Program-made: the position numbers and the translations under genes
NCBI GenBank assembly: GCA_013334565.1
Contig: JAAXXI010000004.1
Coordinates: 1 to 64,000, forward strand
Length of the DNA stretch: 64,000 bases
Reading direction: 5' to 3'
Source: Chlorobiaceae bacterium
Lineage (GTDB): Bacteria > Bacteroidota > Chlorobiia > Chlorobiales > Chlorobiaceae
The notes under the pieces: model-generated
What the model saw: the letters and a program-made list of their open reading frames with translations, nothing else
Databases searched by the model: none
What the model was told of the DNA's origin: nothing
Part shown: piece after piece, positions 51,538 through 61,560 of the stretch
Layout: the number at the start of each line of letters is the position of its first letter
How positions within the stretch are numbered: position 1 is the stretch's first letter

Positions 51538-52899
51538 ATGAACAAGATTGTGAAAACGCTCAACCTGATCCGCCTTTGCATGTTCCAGATGGGGTTCGGC
51601 CTCATGCTCGGTTTTGTCCAGGATATTCTGAACCGGGTCATGATCAAGGAACTCCTGCTTCCGGCGACGATAGCGCTGGGCCTGATCAGCCTCAAGGAAC
51701 TGATGGCCATTTTCGGCGTCAAGGTCTGGGCGGGGAATCTCTCGGACCGCAAGAGCGTATTGGGTTACCGCAGGACACCCTACATCTTTCTCGGACTTGT
51801 CAGCTGTGTCGTCTCATTCATGCTTTCACCTGCTGCAGCCTACGAAGTGAAGGTCGGGGGAACGGAGTTTTCGCATATGCTGCCCGCCCTCTTTACCGAT
51901 ATCGGCCTCTGGAAACTCAGCATCATTTTCCTGATCTTCGGTTTCGGGTTGCAGGTGGCCACGACCGCATATTACGCACTCATCGCCGACATCGTTCCCG
52001 AAGAGCACATCGGCAAGATCACCGGGGCAAGCTGGACCCTCATGGTGCTGACTGCCATCATCTCCAACTGGAACATCGGCAACTACCTCAAGGTCTTCAC
52101 TCCGGAACGCCTTACCCAGGTCGCGGAATTCGGCGGGCTCCTCACGCTCTTTTTCGGGGTTTTCGCGGTGATCGGCATTGAAAAGCGGAATGCGGAAACA
52201 GGTCCGGGCAAGGAAAAACACAGCATCACGTTCGCGCAGTCGGTCCGCCTGCTTTCATCTTCTCCGAAGACCCTGCAGTTCGCGCTCTATATTTTCATCT
52301 CGATTTTCGCGCTTTTTGCCAACGAGGTCGTCATGGACCCCTTCGGCGCAGAAGTGTTCGGTATGCCGGTTTCGGTCACCACGAAGCTTTTCAAGCCGAC
52401 CATGGGCGGAACGCAGCTCGTATTCATGCTGCTTACCGGTTTCCTGCTCTCCAAAATAGGGTACAAGAGGGGAGCGTATTTCGGCAATACCTTCAGCTCC
52501 ATCGGTTTTGCGATCATCATGGTCGCCGGTTTCACCCTCAACATGGACCTTCTGCGCGCCGGCCTTGTCGTCACAGGCATGGGGCTGGGCGCGGCCAGCG
52601 TTTCGAACCTCTCGATGATGATGAACATGACCGCCGGCCGCAGCGGCATCTATATCGGCCTCTGGGGCACGGCCCAGAGCCTCGCCATCTTTATCGGCCA
52701 TTCCGGGGCCGGTATCGTCCGCGACCTGGTTTATATTTTCTCGGGCAACCACATGCTGGCCTATGCCGCGATTTTCATCGTGGAAATCATCGCATTCACC
52801 GCTTCGAGCTTCGTATTGCCGTATGTTTCAAAGGAAGCTTTCGAAGAGGAAAGCCATGCGAAGATGTCCGAGTTTGCAGAAGCCGCTAAAGTACACTGA
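51538..52899 (+). CDS. PucC/BCH2-family MFS protein (bacteriochlorophyll-associated)
   Basis: This 453-residue protein has about 12 membrane segments and the PUCC-family features: SLKELMAIFGVKVWAGNLSD, then GYRRTPYIFLG in the loop after segment 2. Members occur in phototrophs and are thought to help deliver bacteriochlorophyll or assemble light-harvesting complexes; Chlorobiaceae carry several copies. This gene is the main phototrophy marker in the window. No pigment gene is adjacent. No ribosome-binding site precedes the ATG. It is followed by the radical SAM gene after 19 bases. Confidence 0.88.
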   Translation: MNKIVKTLNLIRLCMFQMGFGLMLGFVQDILNRVMIKELLLPATIALGLISLKELMAIFGVKVWAGNLSDRKSVLGYRRTPYIFLGLVSCVVSFMLSPAAAYEVKVGGTEFSHMLPALFTDIGLWKLSIIFLIFGFGLQVATTAYYALIADIVPEEHIGKITGASWTLMVLTAIISNWNIGNYLKVFTPERLTQVAEFGGLLTLFFGVFAVIGIEKRNAETGPGKEKHSITFAQSVRLLSSSPKTLQFALYIFISIFALFANEVVMDPFGAEVFGMPVSVTTKLFKPTMGGTQLVFMLLTGFLLSKIGYKRGAYFGNTFSSIGFAIIMVAGFTLNMDLLRAGLVVTGMGLGAASVSNLSMMMNMTAGRSGIYIGLWGTAQSLAIFIGHSGAGIVRDLVYIFSGNHMLAYAAIFIVEIIAFTASSFVLPYVSKEAFEEESHAKMSEFAEAAKVH

Positions 52900-52918
52900 T
52901 TGAGAAGGGAGGATGGCA

Positions 52919-53866
52919 ATGAAACATGTGTTCGGACCGGTATCGTCAAAACGCCTCGGCCAGTCTCTCGGGGTCGATCTCTTGCCGCCCAAGAGCTGCA
53001 CCTGGAACTGTATTTACTGCCAGCTGGGCAAGACCCGCAAGCTCTTTACCGAGAGACAGGAATTTTTCCCGAAGGAGGAAATCCTCGATGAAATCCGCAG
53101 GGCAATCGAGGAGACGGGGGCTATAGACTGGATAACCTTTGTAGGCTCCGGCGAGACCATGCTCTACAAGGGGATCGGCTGGCTGGTTTCGGAAGTGAAA
53201 AAACTGACATCCATTCCGGTTGCCGTGATTACCAACGGTTCCCTGTTTTATCTCCCTGAAGTCCGAAGGGAAGTGCTCGAAGCCGATGCAATCATGCCTT
53301 CGCTCAACGCCGGCTCTGAAGCACTGCACGATCGTATAGGGAGGCCTGCCCACGGCCTCGGTTTCCGCCGGCATGTCGAAGGGCTTGCCGCGCTCAGGAA
53401 GGAATACCGGGGCAAACTGTGGATCGAGGTCATGCTGCTCGGGGGGATCAACGATTCTGACGAAGCGCTCACTGACATAGCCACGGCCCTCAGTGAGATC
53501 GCTCCCGACATGGTCCATATCGTCCTGCCGACAAGGCCGGCTCCGGACCAGGTGGTGCACCTTCCGGCCGAGGAGCGCATCAACCGCGCGATTGCTGTTT
53601 TTTCGGAGGTTGCCCCGGTGGTGCATCCCTCAAAAGGCGTTATGGACCTTTCGTCGGCAACGGACCTTCTCCAGGCCGTCACGGCGATTGTCTCCCGCCA
53701 TCCTGTCCAGCAGCGTGAACTGCAGAAAGCGGTCGACAACTGTTTTTCCGGCGACCGCCAGAAAGCTTCCGATGCGATGAACGATCTGCTCGAGTCAGGC
53801 AGGTTCGCCATCGTCGATCATCATGGAGAGCCCTACTGGGTCATGAAAAGCGAAAAAGAAGGATAG
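52919..53866 (+). CDS. Radical SAM protein, COG0731-like
   Basis: This 315-residue enzyme has the radical SAM cluster motif C27, C31 and C34 (SCTWNCIYCQLGKT). The N-terminus GPVSSKRLGQSLGVDLLP is characteristic of the COG0731 Fe-S oxidoreductases, which are related to the wyosine enzyme TYW1, but the substrate is unknown. The C-terminal part has a small helical domain (QRELQKAVDNCF). The ATG at 52919 lies six bases after GGGAGG; the ATG at 52913 is too close. A perfect terminator follows. Confidence 0.85.
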   Translation: MKHVFGPVSSKRLGQSLGVDLLPPKSCTWNCIYCQLGKTRKLFTERQEFFPKEEILDEIRRAIEETGAIDWITFVGSGETMLYKGIGWLVSEVKKLTSIPVAVITNGSLFYLPEVRREVLEADAIMPSLNAGSEALHDRIGRPAHGLGFRRHVEGLAALRKEYRGKLWIEVMLLGGINDSDEALTDIATALSEIAPDMVHIVLPTRPAPDQVVHLPAEERINRAIAVFSEVAPVVHPSKGVMDLSSATDLLQAVTAIVSRHPVQQRELQKAVDNCFSGDRQKASDAMNDLLESGRFAIVDHHGEPYWVMKSEKEG

Positions 53867-53907
53867 AAAAGGAAAGGGAGCCCGGTAATGGCTCCCTTTC
53901 CTTTTCT
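53867..53907 (+). terminator. Terminator after the radical SAM gene
   Basis: A perfect 16-bp stem (AAAAGGAAAGGGAGCC and its complement) with a 7-base loop starts at the stop codon; the T-rich 3' arm supplies the tract. The A-rich 5' arm makes it usable from the other strand too, where the exported WYR-rich gene ends nearby. Confidence 0.85.
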
Positions 53908-53963
53908 GGAGATCAACAACACACACAAAAAACAAGATTTATCCGGGTTTCCCGAAGGCCGCA

Positions 53964-54521
53964 TCACCTCGGGCCGGGGCCTCCCGGTCCTGGATTGCCC
54001 GGACCCGGGTTGCCATGAGGTCCCTGGTATCCCTGCGGTCCACCCGGTCCGGCAGGAGGCGGCGGTGGAGGAGGTATCGGCCCTGCATTCGGACCATGCC
54101 CGTCATAATGGCGGCGATCCTGATCGAAGCGGCTGTCCCAGTACCTGCGGTCGTGCCTCTGGTATTCCCTGTCGCGGTACCTTCTCAGCTCTTCCCAGCG
54201 GTAGTGCCTTATCCTCGAGGGCAGCGACTCGTACCTGACGATTCCCCAGGGGCCGCGATAGTTCGATGCCCGGTACCATACGCCGTCACGGAAGAGGAAG
54301 TAGCGGTTCCCGTAGAAAATGATATCGTTCGAACCGTTGAAGGATATGTGAAAGCCTGGTTTCGAAAGGAAAATGAAGTCAGGCCTGCGGTCTACCACGA
54401 TAGTCTGGGGAGGCCTGCCATCAGGACCGTAGTGGCCATAACCTTCAGCCAGTGCATCCGTTACCGGTGAGCCGAGAAGCATTCCTGCGATACCCGTGAC
54501 CATCAAGAAACTTTTTTTCAT
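53964..54521 (-). CDS. Exported aromatic/Arg-rich protein with Pro/Gly tail
   Basis: This 185-residue protein has a signal peptide (1-25, DALA/EG). The central part (FYGNRYFLFRDGVWYRASNY, then WGIVRYESLPSRIRHYRWEE) resembles a family of exported proteins of unknown function found in Proteobacteria and Chlorobi. It is followed by a Tyr/Arg/Asp-rich stretch (110-145) and a Pro run with PGPG repeats at the C-terminus (150-185). It may bind cell-wall or outer-membrane polymers; no catalytic site is seen. Monocistronic. Confidence 0.65.
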   Translation of the reverse strand: MKKSFLMVTGIAGMLLGSPVTDALAEGYGHYGPDGRPPQTIVVDRRPDFIFLSKPGFHISFNGSNDIIFYGNRYFLFRDGVWYRASNYRGPWGIVRYESLPSRIRHYRWEELRRYRDREYQRHDRRYWDSRFDQDRRHYDGHGPNAGPIPPPPPPPAGPGGPQGYQGPHGNPGPGNPGPGGPGPR

Positions 54522-54769
54522 CGTTATTCACATTTACGTTTACAGAATGAGCAACATCTCTTACTCCCTTTGATATCATGATTTACAAGTGTCATCGAGG
54601 AGTTCACAATGTATGACGATGAATTTTTTTGAATCCTGCGCTGCAGAAAAAAAATAATACCAGGGAAGGATTCTGTTCGGACGGTGCGTTATATGCGGGT
54701 TCAGCCTGGAGGTGTTTCAGCATCACGGCACTCGATGATTGCCGGCTATGAGAGGATTGTTCGGGGGTT

Positions 54770-55213
54770 TCAGGAAATGCCTGTTTCGTTACCGTCGTAC
54801 TCCGCATAATTGTTGGGCGTTTCGTACCAGCGGATGTGCCTCAGCGTAATCCCTTCCGGAAGGCGGTCCCGGATTTCGTTGAACGCCCATTTTGCAAGGC
54901 ATTCGGCTGTAGGCGGTTCATCGGTGATGAGCACCCGTGAATTGCGCCTGGTGATGAAATCGAGGTCTTCGTAGTCGTTTTTCCAGACCGCGAAGCCATG
55001 GTCGAGCCTGTCGTGGATATGCTGGATCATGATTTCTTTCAGGAACTTGAAGTCCATGACCATGCCTTCCTCACCGTCTCCGGAGCGGTTCACGACTTTT
55101 CCCTCGACAGTTGCCACGACGACACCGCGATGGCCGTGGATCTGGTTGCAGAATGAGTAGCTGTTCGGCAGGGTATGGCCGTAATCGATCTCTATTTTCC
55201 TTGATATGCGCAT
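54770..55213 (-). CDS. queD: 6-pyruvoyl-tetrahydropterin synthase/6-carboxytetrahydropterin synthase (QueD family)
   Basis: This 147-residue enzyme of the tunnelling fold probably converts dihydroneopterin triphosphate to 6-carboxytetrahydropterin in queuosine synthesis. Zinc ligands are H13 (DYGHTLP), H26 and H28 (CNQIHGHRG), with the catalytic Cys at C22. The start at 55213 begins the conserved MRISRKIEIDYGH; 56 further upstream codons are open but not family-like. No other queuosine gene is adjacent. A folate or biopterin role is the alternative. Confidence 0.85.
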   Translation of the reverse strand: MRISRKIEIDYGHTLPNSYSFCNQIHGHRGVVVATVEGKVVNRSGDGEEGMVMDFKFLKEIMIQHIHDRLDHGFAVWKNDYEDLDFITRRNSRVLITDEPPTAECLAKWAFNEIRDRLPEGITLRHIRWYETPNNYAEYDGNETGIS

Positions 55214-55564
55214 GGTTCTGGCTGAAAGGTCGGCGAAATGCCGAAAGATACATGATAAAATGAAATTTAAAGAATCTGATCCTTTTTCCGTCCACCGGCC
55301 CAGGGTTTGTCTGTCGGAACCACTTGTTCGCATTTCTGCCGCACTGTTTCCGGTGAAACATTGCATGGTCCGGATACGCATTCACCGCGAATTTTTATAA
55401 ATTCCGGAACGTCGGCAGGAGCGTAAGGTGAATTATTTACGACCGGTGGAAGGTTTACATCGTAAACGTGTCAAAGAAATGGCCCGGGCAAGGATTTTCC
55501 TGCCGGGTTATTTTTTTCGGTTTTACAGAATCATACTGCGGAACGAGAACCGCAACAGGGAGTT
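55214..55564. other. Divergent intergenic region between queD and cysE
   Basis: These 351 bases hold the leftward queD promoter and the cysE leader. A palindrome GAATTTTTATAAATTC lies at 55389-55404 with a TATAA-like -10. Downstream are a small hairpin (GTTTAC facing GTAAAC, 55453-55467) and a terminator (55483-55517). See the separate leader entry. The 55214-55388 part shows nothing recognisable. Confidence 0.5.
55405..55517 (+). ncRNA. Candidate leader RNA with intrinsic terminator upstream of cysE
   Basis: From the TATAA-containing palindrome at 55389-55404 a transcript could begin near 55405. It contains the hairpin GTTTAC-ATC-GTAAAC (55453-55467) and ends with a GC-rich hairpin (CCCGG...CCGGG, 55483-55507) followed by a run of T (55508-55517), about 47 bases before the cysE ATG. 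This is the layout of an attenuator, riboswitch or small RNA. It matches no aptamer I know. Confidence 0.45.
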
Positions 55565-56377
55565 ATGGAAGTCGATTTAAAAAATATCTGGAAAAGAATC
55601 GTTGCGGAAACATCCAATGAGTGCGAGCGCGACCCGCAAATAAGCATATTCCTCGAGCAGCATATCCTGCGGTTCGATAATTTCGCGGATTCGCTGGCGA
55701 TGCTCCTTTCCGTCAAGCTCGGATCGAAGCATTTTCCTCCACCCGTGCTGCAGGGGCTTTTTGAGGATTTTTACCACCAGTGCCCCGAAGAGGTCGAGCA
55801 TGCGGCATGCGACCTGGTCGCGACCCAGCAGCGCGATCCGGCTGCCGTAAACTATTTCGAGATCATGCTGTTCCTCAAAGGGTTCCAGGCGCTTCAGGCT
55901 TACCGTCTTGCGCACTGGTTCTGGAAGAACGGCAGGAAAACCATGGCATATTTCATGCAGAACCGCATGTCGGAAGTCTTTGCGGTGGATATCCACCCTG
56001 CGGCCGTTATCGGCAAGGGCATTCTTTTCGATCACGCCACAAGCCTTGTGATAGGAGAAACCGCCGTTGTTGAAGACAATGTTTCGATCCTGCATGAAGT
56101 GACGCTTGGCGGCACAGGCAAGGAGACGGGCGACCGCCATCCCAAGGTGAGGAAATCCGTGCTTATCGGCGCGGGAGCGAAGATACTCGGCAATGTCGAG
56201 ATCGGTGAAGGATCGAAAGTCGGGGCAGGCAGCGTGGTGCTCGACGATGTTCCGCCGCATTACACGGTTGTCGGCGTGCCCGCCCAGATTGTCGGAAAGA
56301 CCGAAGTTGCGGAGCCGTCTCTCGATATGAACCAGAAAGTGGTTGCTTCCGAGGTTGACGACGACGCTCTTGCTTAA
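55565..56377 (+). CDS. cysE: Serine O-acetyltransferase
   Basis: This 270-residue enzyme acetylates L-serine to O-acetylserine for cysteine synthesis. An N-terminal helical domain (1-140) precedes the left-handed beta-helix of hexapeptide repeats (145-250), with the catalytic His residues in FDHATSLVIGE and ILHEVTLGGTGK and the Gly/Arg-rich GDRHPKV loop. The size and domain order fit the EpsC/NifP-like SAT. A putative terminator-bearing leader lies upstream. Its stop overlaps the convergent aroC stop by four bases. Confidence 0.95.
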   Translation: MEVDLKNIWKRIVAETSNECERDPQISIFLEQHILRFDNFADSLAMLLSVKLGSKHFPPPVLQGLFEDFYHQCPEEVEHAACDLVATQQRDPAAVNYFEIMLFLKGFQALQAYRLAHWFWKNGRKTMAYFMQNRMSEVFAVDIHPAAVIGKGILFDHATSLVIGETAVVEDNVSILHEVTLGGTGKETGDRHPKVRKSVLIGAGAKILGNVEIGEGSKVGAGSVVLDDVPPHYTVVGVPAQIVGKTEVAEPSLDMNQKVVASEVDDDALA

Positions 56378-57567
56378 GCCCGGAAGATGTTCCTGATTTT
56401 TTCCCGGTGAAGTTCCAGCCTTTCGAGTATCTCCGCGAGATGGTCCCCGCCGAGCTTTTCCAGGATGGCGTTCGCTATCACCGGCGCTACGGTTGCCTCT
56501 GCGACGACGCCGGCAGCCGGGACCGCGCAGGTATCGCTTCGCTCGAAGCGTGAGAGCGTCGGCTGCATCGTTTCGAAATCGAAAGAGCCGAGAGGCGAGA
56601 GCAGCGAGGAGATCGGTTTCATCGCTGCCCGCAGGTGGATGAACTGGCCGCTCGACATGCTTCCTTCAAGCCCTCCTGCACGGTTCGATTTCCTTGCCGG
56701 TACTTCTCCCGCCGCGAAGAGGAATTCATCGTGGACCTGCGAGCCGGGTTTCCGGGTATTTTCGAAGGCCGGGCCGATCTCGACCCCCTTGATCGCCTGG
56801 ATCGACATGATGGCCGTGGCAAGGGCTGCGTCCAGCCTGCGGTCGTGCTGCACATAGCTGCCGAACCCGAGGGGCACGCCGGTGATGAACACTTCGATGA
56901 CCCCACCCAGCGTATCGCCCTGCTCCTTTACCGCATCGATGGCGGCAATCGCTTCCGTTTCATCGGCTTCGGAGAGCATGCGCACCTGGGATCGGTCGGC
57001 TTCCCCCGCAAGAGTTTCGGCACCGGCATCGAGCAGTTCCAGGAGTTTCGATGACGGGACATTGCCCCCGGCATGCCCGATCGAGGAAACATAGCTTCCG
57101 ATTTCAATGCCGAGCGCCCTGAGGAATGCCCTCGACAGTGCCCCGGCGGCAACGCGTGCAGCGGTTTCGCGTGCGGACGAGCGTTCGATGACCGGCCGGA
57201 TGTCGTCGAAGCCGTATTTGATCCTGCCCGCGAGATCGGCATGGCCGGGCCTCGGAATGGAAATTTTCGGGATCTCGTCCGAAGGTTTTTCGAACTGGGC
57301 CATGGTTTTCGTCCAGTTTTCCCAGTCGCGGTTCCGGATGACGAGGGAAACCGGTGAGCCGATGGTCCTGCCGAAACGGAGCCCCGAAAGCACCTCCGCC
57401 CGGTCGGTCTCGATTTTCATGCGGCCGCCCCTGCCGTACCCCTGCTGCCTGCGGGCAAGCTGCCCGTCGATATCTTCAGGAGATACGGGTACCCCGGCCG
57501 GCAGCCCTTCGACAATCGCTGAAAGGGCTGGGCCGTGGGATTCGCCTGCGGTAAAGTAACGTATCAT
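56374..57567 (-). CDS. aroC: Chorismate synthase
   Basis: This 397-residue FMN-dependent enzyme makes chorismate from EPSP, the last step of the shikimate pathway. The N-terminal GESHGPALSAIVEGLPAG and the R-rich flavin site GRGGRMKIETD, RPGHADL and SARETAARVAAGA are family signatures. The length is at the long end of the bacterial range. It follows hemB but is separated from it by a terminator. Supplies trpE and the other aromatic branches. Confidence 0.97.
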   Translation of the reverse strand: MIRYFTAGESHGPALSAIVEGLPAGVPVSPEDIDGQLARRQQGYGRGGRMKIETDRAEVLSGLRFGRTIGSPVSLVIRNRDWENWTKTMAQFEKPSDEIPKISIPRPGHADLAGRIKYGFDDIRPVIERSSARETAARVAAGALSRAFLRALGIEIGSYVSSIGHAGGNVPSSKLLELLDAGAETLAGEADRSQVRMLSEADETEAIAAIDAVKEQGDTLGGVIEVFITGVPLGFGSYVQHDRRLDAALATAIMSIQAIKGVEIGPAFENTRKPGSQVHDEFLFAAGEVPARKSNRAGGLEGSMSSGQFIHLRAAMKPISSLLSPLGSFDFETMQPTLSRFERSDTCAVPAAGVVAEATVAPVIANAILEKLGGDHLAEILERLELHREKIRNIFRA

Positions 57568-57580
57568 GGTTTCCCGGATT

Positions 57581-57617
57581 AAAAATGCCCGGCTGACTCT
57601 GGGAACTGCAGCCGGGC
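57581..57617 (-). terminator. Terminator after hemB
   Basis: GCCCGGCTG pairs with CAGCCGGGC around a 13-base loop; on the minus strand the stem is followed by ATTTTTA. It separates hemB from aroC. Confidence 0.8.
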
Positions 57618-57649
57618 AAGGTGAATGATGCTTTCGGAAACGGTATGCC

Positions 57650-58726
<1,077 letters not shown>

Positions 58727-58840
58727 TCATGCCCGGAAAGGGGAAAAAACATGGAGGGAAGAGCAGCGCAGGATTCGTTATATTACTTTACTGAACATGT
58801 TTGCGCTTTATTTCCAGGGAACCATGAAACGGAGGATGGA

Positions 58841-59596
58841 ATGGGTTTTTTCGACATGTTTTTCCAGAAAGAGCCGGAGCGTCCGCAACAACCGGTGCCG
58901 GACCTCGGGAAAATCGATATCGCATCGGTTTTCGAGGGTCTTGCCGGCTGGAGTTCGGGGAAGCGGTTTGCCGACGCGGACCCGAAATATTCTGATATGA
59001 TCAAGGGCCTTCCCCAGGGAAGCGGATCGAGCATGAGGCTGTCGAAAATCAGGGGAACGATGACCCTTGGCGGGGAGAACCCGAGGATATTCGGCTATCC
59101 GGGCAACATCGAGCCCAACATGCCGGCCCTGGCTTCACTTGGAGGCCTTTCGCGCATCCTCATCGATCTGGGTTACGAGGGCGTGGACCGTGAAGCGCCA
59201 CCGATAGCCGCCGCCCTGGAAAAAAGGCGGTTCAGGATGCGGATGGCCTGTTTCATGGAACCGTATTATCCCCTTGTAAGGCTGCAGCTCGCATTTATGG
59301 AAGGTCTCGCGGAACCGCTTTTCCTCGAAGTGCTTTCCGACATCCTCGACTGGAATGTCCAGGATTTTTACTATGGTGTCGTCACGACCGGGGTTTACGA
59401 ACTGTCGCTCCACGTGCAGAGGAACCACCTCGGATCGGTGTTCTGTTCGGTTCCTGACGCTGAAAGGGCATCGATGGCCGCAGGGTTGAAACAGGTCGCT
59501 GACCGCCTCAAAAGTACACCTCCTTCCGGATGGAACATGCAGGAGGCGGTCCGTTCGTTTGAGCGCAGGCATCCCCTCGGAGAGGGTATGCTGTAG
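58841..59596 (+). CDS. Protein of unknown function
   Basis: This 251-residue soluble protein begins MGFFDMFFQKEPERPQQPVPD. The ATG at 58841 has GGAGG at a good distance and was chosen over an open frame reaching 58694. I do not recognise the family. The middle part is rich in Gly and Met with a hydrophobic stretch (MPALASLGGLSRILIDLG), and the later part is helical (FRMRMACFMEPYYPLVRLQL). No signal peptide, membrane segment or catalytic motif is evident. It lies between divergent hemB and the decarboxylase operon, and ends 18 bases before the convergent beta subunit gene. Confidence 0.7.
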   Translation: MGFFDMFFQKEPERPQQPVPDLGKIDIASVFEGLAGWSSGKRFADADPKYSDMIKGLPQGSGSSMRLSKIRGTMTLGGENPRIFGYPGNIEPNMPALASLGGLSRILIDLGYEGVDREAPPIAAALEKRRFRMRMACFMEPYYPLVRLQLAFMEGLAEPLFLEVLSDILDWNVQDFYYGVVTTGVYELSLHVQRNHLGSVFCSVPDAERASMAAGLKQVADRLKSTPPSGWNMQEAVRSFERRHPLGEGML

Positions 59597-59614
59597 TGGT
59601 GCCCCGTCTGCTTC

Positions 59615-60751
59615 TTACAGGAGATAGCCAAGCATGATGCCCGCCGCGAGGGCTGAACCGATGACCCCGGCGACGTTAGGAGCCATGGCGTGCATGATCA
59701 GGTGGTTTGTCGGATCGGCCTTGAGCCCTTCCCGATGTGCCACCTGTGCGCTGTTCGGTACGGCGGATACGCCTGCGGCTCCGATGAGCGGGTTCACCTT
59801 GCTCCCTTCCGGAAGCACGAGGTTCATCATTTTCGCGAACAGCACCCCGCCCGCAGTCGAAATGACGAAAGCTCCCGCCCCAAGGATGAAGATCTGGAGA
59901 GAATTCCTGGTCAGGAAGGTCGTCGCCTGGGCCGAAGCGCCTATCGTTACCCCGAGGATGATGCTGACGACGTCGATCAGCGCGTTCCTTGCCGTGTCGG
60001 CGAGCCTTGCGGTCACCATAGACTCCCTGAGCAGGTTTCCCAGGAAAAACATGCCGAGCAGCGGAAGCGAAGCCGGCGCGATGAACCCTGTCAGGAGCAC
60101 TCCGATGACCGGGAAGAGGACCTTTTCTTTCCTTGAAACCGAACGGGGCGGTTTCATTCTGATCTTCCGCTCTTTTTCCGTTGTGAGCAGCCGCATGACC
60201 GGCGGCTGGATGACGGGAATGAGGGCCATGTAGATATAGGCGGCGATGGTTATGGCCCCGATGAGGTGCGGAGCGAGCCTCGAGGAAAGGAAGATTGCCG
60301 TAGGTCCGTCAGCACCTCCTATGATGCCTATGGCCGCCGAGTCGAGGTTTCCGAACCCGAGAGTGATGGCGCCTATGTAGGTCAGGAATATACCGAGCTG
60401 TGCCGCGGCACCGAGCAGGATGAGCTTCGGGTTCGAAATGAGCGGTGAAAAATCGGTCATCGCGCCGATGCCGAGGAAGATCAGCGGCGGAAAGATCCCT
60501 TTCAGGACCCCCATGTAGAGCAGGTTCATCACGCTGCCCTCTTCCTGCACCCCGATCTGCAGTCCGGGTTGCCATGGCAGCGGGATGTTGCCGAGCAGTA
60601 TCCCGAACCCGATAGGCAGCAGCAGCAGCGGCTCGTATTCGAAACGGATGGCGAGCCAGATGAACAGGAGTCCTACGAAGATCATCAGCAGATTGCCCGG
60701 CGTTGTTCCTGCAAAACCGGTATGTTGGAAAAAGTGCATTATTCCTTCCAT
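59615..60751 (-). CDS. Sodium-pumping decarboxylase beta subunit
   Basis: This 378-residue membrane protein has about 9-11 segments and the family motif GAIGIIGGADGPTAIF-like sequence (here IGIIGGADGPTAIFLSSRLA). It couples decarboxylation of carboxybiotin to Na+ export and belongs to the OadB/MmdB/GcdB family. It is the last gene of the leftward set alpha-gamma-biotin carrier-beta, and starts seven bases after the biotin carrier stop. Na+ export from a CoA-ester decarboxylase is the usual role. Confidence 0.93.
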   Translation of the reverse strand: MEGIMHFFQHTGFAGTTPGNLLMIFVGLLFIWLAIRFEYEPLLLLPIGFGILLGNIPLPWQPGLQIGVQEEGSVMNLLYMGVLKGIFPPLIFLGIGAMTDFSPLISNPKLILLGAAAQLGIFLTYIGAITLGFGNLDSAAIGIIGGADGPTAIFLSSRLAPHLIGAITIAAYIYMALIPVIQPPVMRLLTTEKERKIRMKPPRSVSRKEKVLFPVIGVLLTGFIAPASLPLLGMFFLGNLLRESMVTARLADTARNALIDVVSIILGVTIGASAQATTFLTRNSLQIFILGAGAFVISTAGGVLFAKMMNLVLPEGSKVNPLIGAAGVSAVPNSAQVAHREGLKADPTNHLIMHAMAPNVAGVIGSALAAGIMLGYLL

Positions 60752-60758
60752 TGCGGTA

Positions 60759-61178
60759 TCATTCGATTTCTATCAGGACATCACCCTGCATGACGGTGTC
60801 GCCGACCGCGACCCTTATCTCTTTGACGGTCCCGAGTTTTTCTGGGAAAATGTTGTTTTCCATTTTCATGGCTTCGAGCACCACGACCGGCTGGTCGAGG
60901 GCTATGGCCATGCCCGGCTCTACATTGATGGCGATGATCGTGCCGGGCAGGGGTGCCTTTATGAGGCTGATTCCCGGCTTGTTGAGCGGTTCAGGCGGCT
61001 TCGGCGGCACTGTCGGCGAAGAACGGACCAGTTTTGGGGTCTGAGGCCTGGGTATTTCCTGTCCGAGTTCGACGGCATAGGATGTCCCGTTCACCTCGAT
61101 TTCAGCTGCAAGGTCGTCAAGCGACTTGATTTCGACATTGTACCTGTTTCCGGCAATCGTGAATTTATATCGCCTCAT
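60759..61178 (-). CDS. Biotin carrier protein of the decarboxylase
   Basis: This 139-residue protein has a C-terminal biotinyl domain with the lysine K105 in EAMKMEN; an N-terminal region of about 40 residues and a Pro-rich linker (42-68) precede it. It carries CO2 as carboxybiotin from the alpha to the beta subunit. The ATG overlaps the gamma stop by four bases, so the two are translationally coupled. Confidence 0.93.
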   Translation of the reverse strand: MRRYKFTIAGNRYNVEIKSLDDLAAEIEVNGTSYAVELGQEIPRPQTPKLVRSSPTVPPKPPEPLNKPGISLIKAPLPGTIIAINVEPGMAIALDQPVVVLEAMKMENNIFPEKLGTVKEIRVAVGDTVMQGDVLIEIE

Positions 61179-61558
61179 CGTTTGATCTGGTTGAAATTGA
61201 TGACGTTGTAGATCTTGGAATTCCAGGGGGAATAATTCTTGGCCGCTTTCTTGATGGTCAGGATGGCTGTTTCCTGGTCGTGCAGTTCCTCCAGGTAAAG
61301 CGAAAGAGCGAGGGCGATTGCCGCGCTCACTTCGCCTGGAACCACGGCCGCGGCGCTTTCAGGAAGCCCCTGGGTCCTGACGAGTTTTTTCTGTTTCCTC
61401 CGGCGCATCGCCGGCATCAGGCTGAACAGGATGAAGAGCAGGAAGAGCGAGCCGATGACCGTGACATAACCGAAAACAGCGAAAATCATCTGTTCTTTCG
61501 TAATCGCCGAAAAATCGACAGGCAGGATCGGAGTGCTGTTTGTCATGTGATTGCCCAT
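61175..61558 (-). CDS. Decarboxylase gamma-type membrane subunit
   Basis: This 127-residue protein has one N-terminal membrane helix (about 24-48, MIFAVFGYVTVIGSLFLLFI) followed by a basic, then helical cytosolic tail, as in OadG/MmdD-like assembly subunits. The start at 61558, two bases after the alpha stop, is preferred over the Met at 61546; both lack a strong ribosome-binding site. It probably tethers the alpha subunit to the beta subunit. Confidence 0.75.
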   Translation of the reverse strand: MGNHMTNSTPILPVDFSAITKEQMIFAVFGYVTVIGSLFLLFILFSLMPAMRRRKQKKLVRTQGLPESAAAVVPGEVSAAIALALSLYLEELHDQETAILTIKKAAKNYSPWNSKIYNVINFNQIKR

Positions 61559-61560
61559 GT

